Positions 25,940 to 35,741 are shown, counted from the first letter of the stretch. The stretch is DNA of 64,000 nucleotides from an uncultured Eubacteriales bacterium (GCA_934541115.1 CAKTDF010000002.1:124001-188000); one strand, 5' to 3'. Made by a program: numbers and translations. The notes: generated from the sequence alone by a model not told the origin.

Positions 25940-27781
25940 TCAATAAAGTCTTGCTTTCGCAATGTTTTCTTTCATTTCTTCGTATGCTTTTTTGACTGTT
26001 TCGCTTTCAGAAACTTCGGCAACACCTACGCGCCACCATGAGTCATAGCCGTCAGACATAGATTTATGGGCAACCTTAATGTCAAACAGGCAAGGAACCG
26101 TTTGTTTTTTTGAATCGTCCAAAGCGGCGTAAAGCTCCTCCTCGTTTGAAACACGATAAGCCTTGCAGCCATAACCTTCGGCAATTTTTGCGTAGTCAGT
26201 CACAATTACTTCACCGTCAAGACCGGTTTCGGTTCTCCTTGTAAAACGGGTACCGTATGTTTTTGTGCCTTGATTGTTCTGTAAGTTTTCAATGCAGCCC
26301 CAACCACTGTTGTCAAAAAGCATAACATTGATTTTTGCTTTTTCCTGAACCGCAGTATACAGCTCACTGTGAAGCATAAGGAACGAACCGTCCCCCACCA
26401 TTGTATACACTTCTTTATCCGGACAGGCAAGCTTTGCGCCGAGCGCACCGCAAATTTCATAACCCATACAGGAAAAACCGTATTCAACGTGATATGTATA
26501 TTCACTCTTTGACTTCCAAAGTCTTTGCATACAGCCCGGAAGGGAACCTGCCGAAGCAATAACAACGGCATCATCGGCAACAGATTCGTTTATGATTCCG
26601 AGTGCGCGTGTTTGTGAAAAACCATTTTCAAGTTTCACGTTAAAGCAACGGTCAATTTCTTTGAAGAAAGCCGACTGGGCTTTTTCATACTCGTCCGTCC
26701 ATGCAGATCTATAGCCGTCAAGCTTTGCAGCAATCCTGTCAAGAGATTCCATTGCATCGCCTAAAACGGCAACGCTGTCCATTTTAAAAGCATCAAATGA
26801 GCAGACATTAATTGAAAGCATTTTTACATTTGGATTTTGGAATCCCCATTTTGAGCATGTTGTAAAATCGGTAAGTCTCGTTCCGACGGCTATCACGAGA
26901 TCGGTCTGCTTTGCAATTGCGTTTGCGCTGCCTGTTCCTGTAACGCCGACACCGCCCATGTTAAGCAGATGATTCCATGGAATCTGACCCTTTCCGGCTT
27001 GTGTTTCGCCTATGGGTATATTAAACTTTTCTGCAAATGCGAGTGCGGATTTATAGCTTTCGCTGTATGTTACACCGCCGCCTATAATCATCATCGGCTT
27101 TTTGGCTGAACGAATCATATCGGCAGCCGCGTCGGTTTCACGCTCTGACGGTATACGTCTGTCCATATACCAAACACGCTTTTTAAGGAAATGTTCCGGA
27201 TAATCAAATGCTTCCGCTTCAACATCCTGTGGCATTGCAATGCATACAGCGCCGGTATCAGCGGGATCCGTGAGAACACGCATTGCATTTATGCAGGCAG
27301 TCATTAGCTGCTCCGGACGGTTGATTCTGTCAAAGTATTTGCATACCGGTTTGAATGCGTCATTCGCAGTAATTTCCACCGAGGTCGGCTGCTCAATCTG
27401 CTGTAAAACAGGATCAGGCTGACGGCATGCAAAAGTGTCGCCCGGAAGAACAAGCAAAGGTATTCTGTTGCTTGTCGCTGTTCCACAGGCAGTCACCATG
27501 TTGAGCGCACCGGGGCCGATCGAGGAAGTGCAGGCAATGATTTCACGGCGTTTTTTCTGCTTTGCATAGGCAATAGCCGCGTGCGCCATACCCTGCTCGT
27601 TATGACCTTGATAATAAGTCAGTGAATGTCCTCCCTGCTCAAGCGCCTGACCGATTCCTACAACGCAGCCATGCCCGAAAATTCCAAATATACCCTTCAC
27701 GAACTTTGTTTCTTTTCCGTCAAAGGATACATACTGGTTGTCGAGGAATTTAACGAGAGCTTGTGCCATTGTCAATTTCAT
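25940..27781 (-). CDS. iolD: 3D-(3,5/4)-trihydroxycyclohexane-1,2-dione hydrolase
   Basis: Thiamine diphosphate enzyme of the acetolactate-synthase fold, 613 residues. Seen: YYQGHNEQGMAHAAIA (ThDP-activating Glu), ACTSSIGPGALNMVTA, central FAD-like domain, and the ThDP motif VGDGSFLMLHSELYTA ending in NSGWGC. It opens the six-membered inositol-derived ring to 5-deoxy-glucuronate. Operon partner of iolB (4-base gap) and iolE. Confidence 0.95.
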   Translation of the reverse strand: MKLTMAQALVKFLDNQYVSFDGKETKFVKGIFGIFGHGCVVGIGQALEQGGHSLTYYQGHNEQGMAHAAIAYAKQKKRREIIACTSSIGPGALNMVTACGTATSNRIPLLVLPGDTFACRQPDPVLQQIEQPTSVEITANDAFKPVCKYFDRINRPEQLMTACINAMRVLTDPADTGAVCIAMPQDVEAEAFDYPEHFLKKRVWYMDRRIPSERETDAAADMIRSAKKPMMIIGGGVTYSESYKSALAFAEKFNIPIGETQAGKGQIPWNHLLNMGGVGVTGTGSANAIAKQTDLVIAVGTRLTDFTTCSKWGFQNPNVKMLSINVCSFDAFKMDSVAVLGDAMESLDRIAAKLDGYRSAWTDEYEKAQSAFFKEIDRCFNVKLENGFSQTRALGIINESVADDAVVIASAGSLPGCMQRLWKSKSEYTYHVEYGFSCMGYEICGALGAKLACPDKEVYTMVGDGSFLMLHSELYTAVQEKAKINVMLFDNSGWGCIENLQNNQGTKTYGTRFTRRTETGLDGEVIVTDYAKIAEGYGCKAYRVSNEEELYAALDDSKKQTVPCLFDIKVAHKSMSDGYDSWWRVGVAEVSESETVKKAYEEMKENIAKARLY

Positions 27782-27785
27782 TCGT

Positions 27786-28589
27786 TTATTCTCCTTTCAT
27801 CGGCGGCCACATGAGTTTTTCATTTGCCGGATCTGTTACCCAACGGTGCTCGGGAATAAAGTACGGCGTAATATACGGATTTCCGTCAAGGTGGCGAATT
27901 ATCCAAAGATACCACATCGCATATCCGGGAGCCGTTGTCTGCGGGTGCGTTTCCTCATTGACAATGAAAACTGTTGAATTGTTATGTGTCTTATATACAG
28001 TTTCATCCAGTTCAGCAAATCCATAACCGTTTTCAGGGTTAAACTTGTAATAATAAATCTCCGGCTGCGGGTGATTGTGAGGCGGATAACTACTCCACTT
28101 TCCCGGGAAACCTATAACTTCACCGAGAACAAGATTTGAATACGGAGCGTTTGAATAATCAAAAACAGTTCTGACAATTCTTGTTGAAGCCTCTCGCATT
28201 GTGCCGGCTCCCCTGTTTTCACTTGCGCACTCCTCTGGTGTATAAAGCTTTGGTTCAAATGCTTTTTCATTATCTGTCCTATGAACAGTCCATTCGCACT
28301 CAGCGAGAGCGGTAATTTCAATTTCAACATCGTTCGGAACATGAAGCACCCAAGGTTCAAAATCAAAGCAGTTCGCTCTTTCAATAACTGTTTCTTTTCC
28401 GCCAAAGGTCAGCTTTGCTTTTCCGTTTACAAGGAGATACGCCCTTTCAAGGTGCTGCGACTCGGAAAAAACATCGCCCTCTTTCATTCTCAAAATGCCG
28501 AAATCCATGAGTGAGTGCTGTTCCTTGTTATCCATTGTTGCAATCGCGGTGTAACCGTAAGGGAATTCTTTAGGTCCTCTGATATGCAT
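27786..28589 (-). CDS. iolB: 5-deoxy-glucuronate isomerase
   Basis: Bicupin enzyme converting 5-deoxy-glucuronate to 2-deoxy-5-keto-gluconate. The metal motif SSYPPHNHPQPEIYYYKF and the later VNEETHPQTTAPGYAMWYLW are clear; 267 residues is normal. Ribosome binding site AAAGG. Between iolB and iolG lies a 92-bp gap with a GC-rich hairpin. Confidence 0.95.
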   Translation of the reverse strand: MHIRGPKEFPYGYTAIATMDNKEQHSLMDFGILRMKEGDVFSESQHLERAYLLVNGKAKLTFGGKETVIERANCFDFEPWVLHVPNDVEIEITALAECEWTVHRTDNEKAFEPKLYTPEECASENRGAGTMREASTRIVRTVFDYSNAPYSNLVLGEVIGFPGKWSSYPPHNHPQPEIYYYKFNPENGYGFAELDETVYKTHNNSTVFIVNEETHPQTTAPGYAMWYLWIIRHLDGNPYITPYFIPEHRWVTDPANEKLMWPPMKGE

Positions 28590-28642
28590 AATAATGCCTG
28601 CCTTTCTCGGCGCAGCAACACGCCGTTTCTTAAAAGATTGAT

Positions 28643-28675
28643 GAACGCCGGCATTAACAAAAACGCCGGCTGTTC
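28643..28675 (-). terminator. Hairpin between iolG and iolB (weak attenuator or processing site)
   Basis: GAACGCCGGC and GCCGGCTGTTC form a stem with one bulge. There is no strong T run on the minus strand, so full termination is doubtful; partial attenuation or mRNA stabilisation is possible. Confidence 0.4.
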
Positions 28676-28681
28676 AAATAA

Positions 28682-29695
28682 TTACATAATTTCAGAAAGT
28701 TTTACGGGTCTGCCTTCCTTAACCGACTTTTTGGCAGCAAGAGCGATGAGAATTGCAGCAAGACCGTCCTCACCGGTCGTCGGGGTGGGTTTATCATTCC
28801 GGACGGCATCAACAAACTGAATCATCTCATCACGGAAAGATTGCATGTATCTTTCGAGGAAGAAATAGAGCGGCTTGTCGGTCATAACGCCGTCAGCGGT
28901 CATAAGGGTAACATTGGTCGGAGTATCATTTGCAGCAACAGCAGCGCCGAGTGATCCGAAAGCTTCAACTCTTTGGTCATAACCGTATGCGGCACGGCGT
29001 GAATTATCAATGACGCCGATTGCCCCGTTTTTGAATTTAAGGGAAACAATGGCAGTGTCAACATCACCCGCTTCACCGATTGCGGGGTCAACAAGGCAGG
29101 TTGCATTTACATAAACCTCTTCAACCTCGCTGCCGGCAATAAAGCATGCCATGTCAAAATCATGAATGGTCATGTCAAGGAAAATACCGCCGGAAACAGC
29201 CGCGTATTCTGCCGATGGGGGCTCCGGATCGCGTGAAGTAATTTTTACAAGCTCGAGCTTGCCGATTTTGCCTTCGTTAATAAGCTCGCGAATATGTGAA
29301 AAATTGTGATCAAAGCGGCGATTAAATCCAACCTGAAGCTTTACACCTGCCTCCTTAACAGCCTTAATAACAGCCAAAACCTTTTCGGGAATTAAATCAA
29401 CAGGCTTTTCACAGAAAATATGCTTTCCCGCTTTGGCAGCTTCAATTGAAATATCAGCGTGGGTATCTGTTGAGGAACAAACCAAAACAGCGTCAATTTC
29501 GGGATCGGCAAGCATTTCTTTATAATCGCCGTAAATCTTTTCAATTCCATATTCTGCCGCAAGAGAAGGCAGAGTATCCTTGTAAACGTCTGTGATGCCA
29601 AGCACCTTAGCGCCCGGTACGTTATATGTGATCGACTTCATATGAACCTTTCCGATTCTTCCGGCGCCGATAATGCCGATGTTTAACTGTTTCAT
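28682..29695 (-). CDS. iolG: Inositol 2-dehydrogenase family oxidoreductase
   Basis: Gfo/Idh/MocA family NAD-dependent dehydrogenase. Rossmann motif GIIGAGRIGKVH, the CEKPVD motif (Lys), GFNRRFDHNF, and DMTIHDFDMACF with the catalytic Asp/His pair. Neighbouring iolB, iolD and iolE support oxidation of myo-inositol (or scyllo-inositol) to 2-keto-inositol, the first step. ATG at 29695 has GGAGG upstream. Confidence 0.92.
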   Translation of the reverse strand: MKQLNIGIIGAGRIGKVHMKSITYNVPGAKVLGITDVYKDTLPSLAAEYGIEKIYGDYKEMLADPEIDAVLVCSSTDTHADISIEAAKAGKHIFCEKPVDLIPEKVLAVIKAVKEAGVKLQVGFNRRFDHNFSHIRELINEGKIGKLELVKITSRDPEPPSAEYAAVSGGIFLDMTIHDFDMACFIAGSEVEEVYVNATCLVDPAIGEAGDVDTAIVSLKFKNGAIGVIDNSRRAAYGYDQRVEAFGSLGAAVAANDTPTNVTLMTADGVMTDKPLYFFLERYMQSFRDEMIQFVDAVRNDKPTPTTGEDGLAAILIALAAKKSVKEGRPVKLSEIM

Positions 29696-29767
29696 TGGAA
29701 TTCCTCCGTTTAAAAAATGTTGCACCGAGGCGGCAAACTCTCACCGAAGCCCACGATACTATGGTAA

Positions 29768-29797
29768 ATTATAGCACACAAAAGCAGACAGTTTCAA
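29768..29797 (-). promoter_or_regulatory. Promoter of the iol operon
   Basis: Minus strand TTGAAA - 18 bases - TATAAT. The -35 lies inside the loop of the terminator that ends the upstream lacZ transcript, so termination and initiation overlap. Confidence 0.6.
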
Positions 29798-29812
29798 GAG
29801 AAACCGTCTGCT
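29783..29812 (-). terminator. Terminator after beta-galactosidase gene
   Basis: AGCAGACAGTTTC and GAAACCGTCTGCT (one G-U) around a 4-base loop, followed on the minus strand by TTTTGTG. Confidence 0.8.
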
Positions 29813-29859
29813 TGCAGTTATAAAATAATGACCGTTTTTTGTGCAAATAGACAACAAAC

Positions 29860-32800
29860 TTATTTCAGCGGAATAACATAAAACTCAAATTCAAGCTCAT
29901 CCTTGATATGCAGATCGTACTGAGAGAGAACAGCGGGACCACAACTCGCCGTTCCTGTTCCGCGAACAAAACCGTCAATATTCAAATATGTGTTTTTCTC
30001 ATGTCTGAGATCCTCAATATGCTTTGCTTTTCTGAGAGTTTCGTTTGAATACGGAGAAACCGTAAATGTGAACGGTTTCTTTCTGCACTGAATACGAAGT
30101 CCTTTGCCATCGTCATCTGTAAGCTCAAGAAAACGCGTATTCATATGCATTGAATTTTCCTGCGGCTTGATGTAATACTCAAACATTTCGTCAACAGATG
30201 CATTGTAAATACCCATCGTTGACTGCTCTTTAAAATCAGGAAGATTTTCAAGCTCACCCAGACCGTAATATCGAACATTCTTGAGTGAGCCGCTCAATGC
30301 GATGCTGACGCCAAAGCGCGGCAGCTGCAGCTTTGTGAAATTCGGAAACGGACGTTCTATCTCGGCTTCAACCTTAATTATACCGTTTGAATAGATCTTG
30401 TATTCAAGCTCAAAATCAAAGAGTTTTTTGTCAGCACTTTTTAAAGTCGCCTTAGATTCAAGCTTGATAACACCTTTATCATTCTTGCACTTGACAAGTC
30501 TTGAATCTGCAACCGTAAATGAGTCAAGTCCATTCTTTTTCCAGCGTTTTGCCGCATTGACATCGTTATCCAGTATTGCTCGGAAAAGATTCGGAACAAA
30601 ACCGTTAGAACTTGATATCATTTCTTTTGAGCCGATTTTGTAGCTATAGAGCGCACCGGATTTTTTGTCAAATACAGCTGTTCCACCCTCAAACGCAATG
30701 ATAATCGCATCACCTTTTTTGCTGTACGCAACCGAACCGTTGTCAGGAAGTTTTGCCTTTCTGATTTTTTCAAAAATTGTCAGCTGTTCTTTTGCAACGA
30801 GCGCGCCGTTTTTGCGCCTATAAACAAAGTTAATGAACCAATCATTCTTTTCATCTGTCATCTTATGAGCAATAACAAGATTCTTTGAGCCGCGGGGGTC
30901 AAGGTCAAGTTCTACATTTCCTCCGTCAACAACCTCACCGTTACAAAGGAGTTCATATGTAATATCATATACCGATGCATTGAGAAAACGGTTTGTATTC
31001 GTGAAACGGTATACATTATCGCTGAGCCTTTCACTTCTCAAAGGACGATAGACCGCTTTCATTTCATAAGCGCCGGTATGCGGTCTTCTATTTGGAAAAA
31101 ACAGACCGTCAACGCAAAAGTTGCCGTCGTGATATCTTTCGCCATGGTCACCGCCGTAAGTATATTTATACTTGGCGTTTTTATCATAAACACTATGATC
31201 CGCCCACTCCCAAATGCAGCCACCCGTGAGCTGGTCGTTTGCATAAATAAGCTGCCAGTAATCTTCAAGAGAACCGGGACCGACACCCATCGCATGGCAA
31301 TACTCACAAAGAAAGTACGGCTTGTTTTTATAGCGGGAACCCATTGCGTGTTTTGCAATTCTTGAAATAATCATCGGGTGCTGATACATTTCCGATATAA
31401 CATCATACGAGCCGCGCGGAGTTCTGATTGCCGCCTCATAGTGAATCGGCAAAGGTGAACGTTCCTTTAAAAGTTTATAGCATTTATCCTGATTCTTCCA
31501 GCCGCCGGATTCGTTGCCAAGACTCCACATGGTTATTGATGCATGGTTTTTGTCTCTCTCATACATTCTTAGAACACGGTCTTCAAAGCGCGGCAACCAC
31601 TTTTTGTCGTTGCTTATTATATTTGGCTTGAGCGTTGGTTTGAGATCTGCATAAAACTGTGTACCGTGAGTTTCTATATCCGCTTCATCAATAACGTAAA
31701 GACCGTACTCATCACAGAGTGAAATAAACATTGGATCAGGCGGATAATGTGAGGTTCTGACTGCATTGACGTTAAACTCTTTCATGAGTTCAATGTCACG
31801 CAATAAATCCTCACCGGTCATAACATAACCTGTTTTTTCGTTTGTATCATGATGATTAACGCCTTTAAATTTAATCGGTGATCCGTTGAAAAGGAAAAGC
31901 TCTTTTTCGATTTCAACAGTTTTGAAACCGAGTCTTTGACGGATCACCATCGGCTTTTGTCCTTTCCTTTTAAGCGTCAAAAACAAATCATAAAGCTCCG
32001 GCTTCTCAGCATTCCATTCGAGAACGTCGAGATTTGCAAAAAGAAAAGCAGCTCCGTCATTTTCGCTGTGCGTCTGAGAGGCAATGACCCGACCGCCTTT
32101 TGAAATCTCGGCCTCAATGCTTGCATTTCCGCTTATGCCAAAGGTCTTGACCGAAAGTTCAAGTTCATACTTACCGTCAGGCTGTCTTTCTGTTTTTGCA
32201 CAGAAATCGCGAATATAGCATTCCGGATATTCGGTAACATATACGTCACGGAAAATCCCGTTCTCGCGAAACATATCCTGACATTCAAGATAGGTTCCGT
32301 TCGACCATTTTGTAACAATTGCAAGCAATTCATTTTCTCCGGTGTGTGCAATACCGTCAAGACTGAACTCCGCCATATTATGACTGCCTTCACTGTATCC
32401 GACATAAATTCCGTTCACATAGAGAGTCAGAGACGAGCAAACGCCGAGAAATGTTATGACACTGTGTGCTGTATCCTCCTTGAGCGTAAAATGCTTAAGA
32501 TACAAACCGGCAGACATTTCCTCCGGAACAGACGGAAGGGTCATAGGAAAGGGGTATCTTGTATTGAGATATACAGGGCTTTCATAGCCGGTTCTTTGCC
32601 ACGTTGACGGAACAGAGATCGTGTCAAAGCCGAGGGTATCCGTATCTATCCTAGCCGGAAGACGCGATAGCTTTTCATAATACTTAAAGCCCCAATCGTC
32701 ATCTGAAAGTACCGTCACCATATCGCTAGAGTATCGTTCTTCAAGAACACCCTGCTCCTCAAGCAGTGTTCTTGAGGAATACGGAATGAAATAACTGCGA

Positions 32801-32868
32801 GGTTGAAGTTTTCCGATTTCAAAAACGTCAAAGTTATTCGCTTCAAGCTTTTTAATCTGATATTTCAT
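29860..32868 (-). CDS. lacZ: LacZ-type beta-galactosidase (GH2)
   Basis: Glycoside hydrolase family 2 enzyme of 1,002 residues without signal peptide, so cytoplasmic. The acid/base Glu lies in WSLGNESGG and the nucleophile Glu in PYFLCEYCHAMG. The N-terminal jelly-roll (DWGFKYYEKL..., TWQRTGYESPVYLN) and the C-terminal domain 5 (YGLGELENLPDF, YIKPQENSMH) complete the LacZ architecture. It should hydrolyse beta-galactosides imported intact. The ATG at 32868 has AAAGGGG; the frame to 32982 is upstream leader. Monocistronic with its own promoter and terminator. Confidence 0.93.
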   Translation of the reverse strand: MKYQIKKLEANNFDVFEIGKLQPRSYFIPYSSRTLLEEQGVLEERYSSDMVTVLSDDDWGFKYYEKLSRLPARIDTDTLGFDTISVPSTWQRTGYESPVYLNTRYPFPMTLPSVPEEMSAGLYLKHFTLKEDTAHSVITFLGVCSSLTLYVNGIYVGYSEGSHNMAEFSLDGIAHTGENELLAIVTKWSNGTYLECQDMFRENGIFRDVYVTEYPECYIRDFCAKTERQPDGKYELELSVKTFGISGNASIEAEISKGGRVIASQTHSENDGAAFLFANLDVLEWNAEKPELYDLFLTLKRKGQKPMVIRQRLGFKTVEIEKELFLFNGSPIKFKGVNHHDTNEKTGYVMTGEDLLRDIELMKEFNVNAVRTSHYPPDPMFISLCDEYGLYVIDEADIETHGTQFYADLKPTLKPNIISNDKKWLPRFEDRVLRMYERDKNHASITMWSLGNESGGWKNQDKCYKLLKERSPLPIHYEAAIRTPRGSYDVISEMYQHPMIISRIAKHAMGSRYKNKPYFLCEYCHAMGVGPGSLEDYWQLIYANDQLTGGCIWEWADHSVYDKNAKYKYTYGGDHGERYHDGNFCVDGLFFPNRRPHTGAYEMKAVYRPLRSERLSDNVYRFTNTNRFLNASVYDITYELLCNGEVVDGGNVELDLDPRGSKNLVIAHKMTDEKNDWFINFVYRRKNGALVAKEQLTIFEKIRKAKLPDNGSVAYSKKGDAIIIAFEGGTAVFDKKSGALYSYKIGSKEMISSSNGFVPNLFRAILDNDVNAAKRWKKNGLDSFTVADSRLVKCKNDKGVIKLESKATLKSADKKLFDFELEYKIYSNGIIKVEAEIERPFPNFTKLQLPRFGVSIALSGSLKNVRYYGLGELENLPDFKEQSTMGIYNASVDEMFEYYIKPQENSMHMNTRFLELTDDDGKGLRIQCRKKPFTFTVSPYSNETLRKAKHIEDLRHEKNTYLNIDGFVRGTGTASCGPAVLSQYDLHIKDELEFEFYVIPLK

Positions 32869-32901
32869 CGATGTTACCCCTTTTGAAAAATTGTTACGAA
32901 T

Positions 32902-32930
32902 ATCATACCATAAGTTATTTAATTTTGCAA
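32902..32930 (-). promoter_or_regulatory. Promoter of lacZ
   Basis: Minus strand TTGCAA - 17 bases - TATGAT, 34 bases from the ATG. The rest of the 230-bp interval towards sigG holds an imperfect inverted repeat (AAGAAAATCGAAC near 33012 and GTTCGATTCTCTT near 33058) that may be regulatory. Confidence 0.6.
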
Positions 32931-33100
32931 ATATTACCTTGATATATCTCCCAATTTTCAGGCAATACTCAATTTGAAACAAAAGGCTGCTAAAAAACAG
33001 CTTAAACTCAAGAAAATCGAACCAATACGCAGAATCTTTTTTCTCTTGATAAGTTGAGTTCGATTCTCTTCAGCCTAAGTAAAGCATTGGGGGAAGAAAC

Positions 33101-33883
33101 TTGCATTTCAATAAGGTTGAAATTTGTGGAATTGATACATCTAAGCTTAAGGTTCTCTCAGAGGAAGAAAAAGTTGAACTTCTAAAAAAGAGTCACGCCG
33201 GAGATAAGGCGGCAAGGGACAAACTGATAAACGGAAATCTGCGGCTTGTTCTGAGTGTAATTCAGCGCTTTACAAATCGAGGAGAAAACCTTGATGATCT
33301 TTTTCAAGTTGGATGCATCGGTCTCATCAAGGCAATCGATAACTTCGGTCTTGAATATAACGTGAGATTTTCGACGTATGCCGTACCAATGATAATCGGT
33401 GAGGTCAGACGATATCTGCGTGACTACAATCCAATAAGAATTAGTCGTTCGATCCGCGATACCGCGTACCACGCCATGCAGGTAAAGGAACGGCTGCAGA
33501 GCGAAACCCAAAAGGAACCGTCAGCTGAGGAAATTGCAAAAGTAATGGGAATAAAGAGGGAACAAGTTGTTTTGGCACTTGAAGCAATCGTCGACCCCGT
33601 TTCGCTTTATGAGCCGGTTTATTACGATGCCGGAGACACGATTTATGTCATGGATCAGATTGGAGACAGCAATACAGATGTCAATTGGATTGATGAAATA
33701 CTTTTAAAAAAGTCCATACGTGAGCTTCCGGAACGGGAAAGAAAAATCCTTTCACTTCGCTTTATGCAAGGACTGACGCAAACCGAAGTTGCAAAAGAAA
33801 TCGGAATTTCACAGGCGCAGGTATCACGGCTTGAAAAAGGTGCACTCGACAAAATCAAAAGTCACAGAAAGATCTATATTTAA
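33101..33883 (+). CDS. sigG: Sporulation sigma factor SigG
   Basis: RNA polymerase sigma factor of the SigF/SigG group. The N-terminus FNKVEICGIDTSKLKVLSEE is the SigG signature; region 2 (LRLVLSVIQRF...DLFQVGCIGLIKA), region 3 and region 4 (GLTQTEVAKEIGISQAQVSR) are intact over 260 residues. It directs late forespore genes. The start is a TTG, placed by GGGGGAAG 5 bases upstream and by homology; initiating at TTG may limit expression. It is separate from spoIIGA-sigE, next to which sigG usually lies. Confidence 0.95.
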   Translation: MHFNKVEICGIDTSKLKVLSEEEKVELLKKSHAGDKAARDKLINGNLRLVLSVIQRFTNRGENLDDLFQVGCIGLIKAIDNFGLEYNVRFSTYAVPMIIGEVRRYLRDYNPIRISRSIRDTAYHAMQVKERLQSETQKEPSAEEIAKVMGIKREQVVLALEAIVDPVSLYEPVYYDAGDTIYVMDQIGDSNTDVNWIDEILLKKSIRELPERERKILSLRFMQGLTQTEVAKEIGISQAQVSRLEKGALDKIKSHRKIYI

Positions 33884-33894
33884 ATGTTCATGAC

Positions 33895-33923
33895 AAAAAG
33901 GCTGCTATTCTGCAGCCTTTTTT
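33895..33923. terminator. Bidirectional terminator between sigG and ilvE
   Basis: AAAAAGGCTGC - 6-base loop - GCAGCCTTTTTT; T runs on both strands serve both convergent genes. Confidence 0.92.
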
Positions 33924-33934
33924 ACTTGGTGTTA

Positions 33935-35008
33935 TTAAGCCTTGTCAACAAAAACTCTCCAGCCTCTCGGATCATCTTTCTTTGCCCACTGAATACCGGT
34001 CAGTTCATCATAAAGCTTTTGAGTGAGAGGTCCGATCTTTCCGTCCCCGATGTTCATGACTTCGTTTTCATAGCGAAGCTTATTGACAGGAGAAACAACG
34101 GCAGCAGTACCGGTTCCGAAAACCTCTTCGAGTGAACCGTCGCGTGCCGCGACAACAAGCTCATCAACAGATATTTTTCTTTCCTCAACTTCGTAACCCC
34201 AGTCGCGGCATACACGTAAAATGGAATCACGTGTTACACCGGGAAGAATGCTGCCGTTGAGAGCAGGAGTAACAACTTTACCGTTAATTTTAAAGCAGAT
34301 GTTCATTGCTCCGACTTCTTCAATATACTTCCTTTCAACACCGTCGAGCCAAAGAACCTGCGAATATCCGCTGTCATGCGCCTTCACCTGGGCTATAAGA
34401 CTCGCAGCATAGTTTCCGCCGGTTTTGATATATCCCATTCCGCCTCTGACAGCACGAACGTATTCATCTTCAATCCAAATACCAACCGGTTCAAGTCCGT
34501 TTTCATAATACGGTCCGGACGGAGAAAGAATTATCATGAAAATATAGCTGACTGACGGTGCAACGCCGAGGAACGGTTCAGTCGCAATGATAAACGGACG
34601 AATATAGAGCGATGTCCCCTCCTCTGTGGGAATCCAATCGCGGTCAATATCAACCACAGCTTTAACAGCCTCAACAAAGTCATCTTCGGGAATTTCGGGG
34701 ATACACAAACGTCTGTTGGAGCTGTTGGCTCTTTTGGCGTTCATATCTGGACGGAAAAGATAAACATTTCCGTCAACTCCGTGGTATGCTTTCATTCCCT
34801 CAAACATCTCCTGTCCATAATGAAAGACCATAGCAGCAGGAGAAAGACTGATATCACCGAACGGAACAATCCTCGCATCATGCCATCCCTGACCTTCGGT
34901 GTAATCCATCATGAACATGTGATCGGTAAAAATTCTGCCGAAACTAAGCTTCTCGTCCTTTTTGGGCTTTTCTTTCAGAGTTTGAGTTCTTGTCACTTTA
35001 ATTTCCAT
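33935..35008 (-). CDS. ilvE: Branched-chain amino acid aminotransferase
   Basis: PLP fold-type IV aminotransferase, class II branched-chain enzyme (357 residues). The PLP lysine lies in MGYIKTGGNYAASL; HYGQEMFEGMKAY, RPFIIATEP and VFGTGTAAVVSPV are the family blocks. It interconverts Val, Ile and Leu with their 2-oxoacids using glutamate. ATG at 35008 is preferred to TTG at 35026. It is 202 bases downstream of the VOR gamma-subunit gene on the same strand, which fits supply of branched 2-oxoacids by that complex. I recognised no riboswitch in the gap. Confidence 0.95.
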   Translation of the reverse strand: MEIKVTRTQTLKEKPKKDEKLSFGRIFTDHMFMMDYTEGQGWHDARIVPFGDISLSPAAMVFHYGQEMFEGMKAYHGVDGNVYLFRPDMNAKRANSSNRRLCIPEIPEDDFVEAVKAVVDIDRDWIPTEEGTSLYIRPFIIATEPFLGVAPSVSYIFMIILSPSGPYYENGLEPVGIWIEDEYVRAVRGGMGYIKTGGNYAASLIAQVKAHDSGYSQVLWLDGVERKYIEEVGAMNICFKINGKVVTPALNGSILPGVTRDSILRVCRDWGYEVEERKISVDELVVAARDGSLEEVFGTGTAAVVSPVNKLRYENEVMNIGDGKIGPLTQKLYDELTGIQWAKKDDPRGWRVFVDKA

Positions 35009-35210
35009 AATATCAACTTCTTTCAAAAGGTATTAGATCTTTGCCGCATAATCCCAGCAAACGGATTATTCCGCCGCATTTTGATAAATACGCAAAATTG
35101 CAAAAACCATTCGTGTCCTGCAGAAATTGTTATAAACTACGTCGGGATATACAGCGTATAAAACGAATAGTGAATTGTGCAGCCAAGTCCAAACAAATTA
35201 TGTGTCAAAT

Positions 35211-35741
35211 TTAATACTCATAGCCTACTTTAAGTGCCTTGAGATTGATGTCAAGGAGATTGGCTTTACGCGCAGGAATAACTTTTTTGAGCGCGTCTTC
35301 AGTGTTTTCAAAGTGTATGTCTGCGCTTTCTTTGATGAGCTTTCCGCAAAGAATCATGTTCGCAAGTGTTGCAAAGCCTTCTTCCTTTGCCATTTTAGTC
35401 GCAGGAACGTAGAAGACCGAAACATCATCACGTTCAATCTTTTCTTCAATAAGAGTTGAGTCCACGATAATCATTCCGCCGGTGACAACACTGTTTTCAT
35501 ATCGTTTAAGCGAGGGAAGATTCATCGCAATGAGACAATCGGGTTCACTGACAATCGGGGAACCAACAGGCTCATCACTGATAATTACACTGCAATTTGC
35601 CGTTCCTCCGCGCATTTCCGGTCCGTAAGAAGGAAGCCAACTGACATTTTTTTCTTCAATAAGCCCTTTTGTTGCAAGAAACTTTCCGGCAAAAAGAACC
35701 CCCTGACCACCAAATCCGGCAATAAGAATCTGCATGTTCAT
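35211..35741 (-). CDS. 2-oxoacid:ferredoxin oxidoreductase, gamma subunit
   Basis: Pyruvate/ketoisovalerate oxidoreductase catalytic domain III: ILIAGFGGQGVLFAGKFLA at the N-terminus and SYGPEMRGGTANC, the CoA-proximal motif. 176 residues. Start at 35741 overlaps the beta-subunit stop as TAATG with GGAGG upstream; the frame extending to 35819 is inside the beta gene. Last gene of the ferredoxin-alpha-beta-gamma set. Confidence 0.93.
   Translation of the reverse strand: MNMQILIAGFGGQGVLFAGKFLATKGLIEEKNVSWLPSYGPEMRGGTANCSVIISDEPVGSPIVSEPDCLIAMNLPSLKRYENSVVTGGMIIVDSTLIEEKIERDDVSVFYVPATKMAKEEGFATLANMILCGKLIKESADIHFENTEDALKKVIPARKANLLDINLKALKVGYEY

Noticed and set aside
35009..35210. Third T-box or other riboswitch in front of ilvE
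   Set aside because: The GGTACC-type T-box motif occurs only at the two synthetase leaders; this gap has no terminator-antiterminator pair that I can draw.
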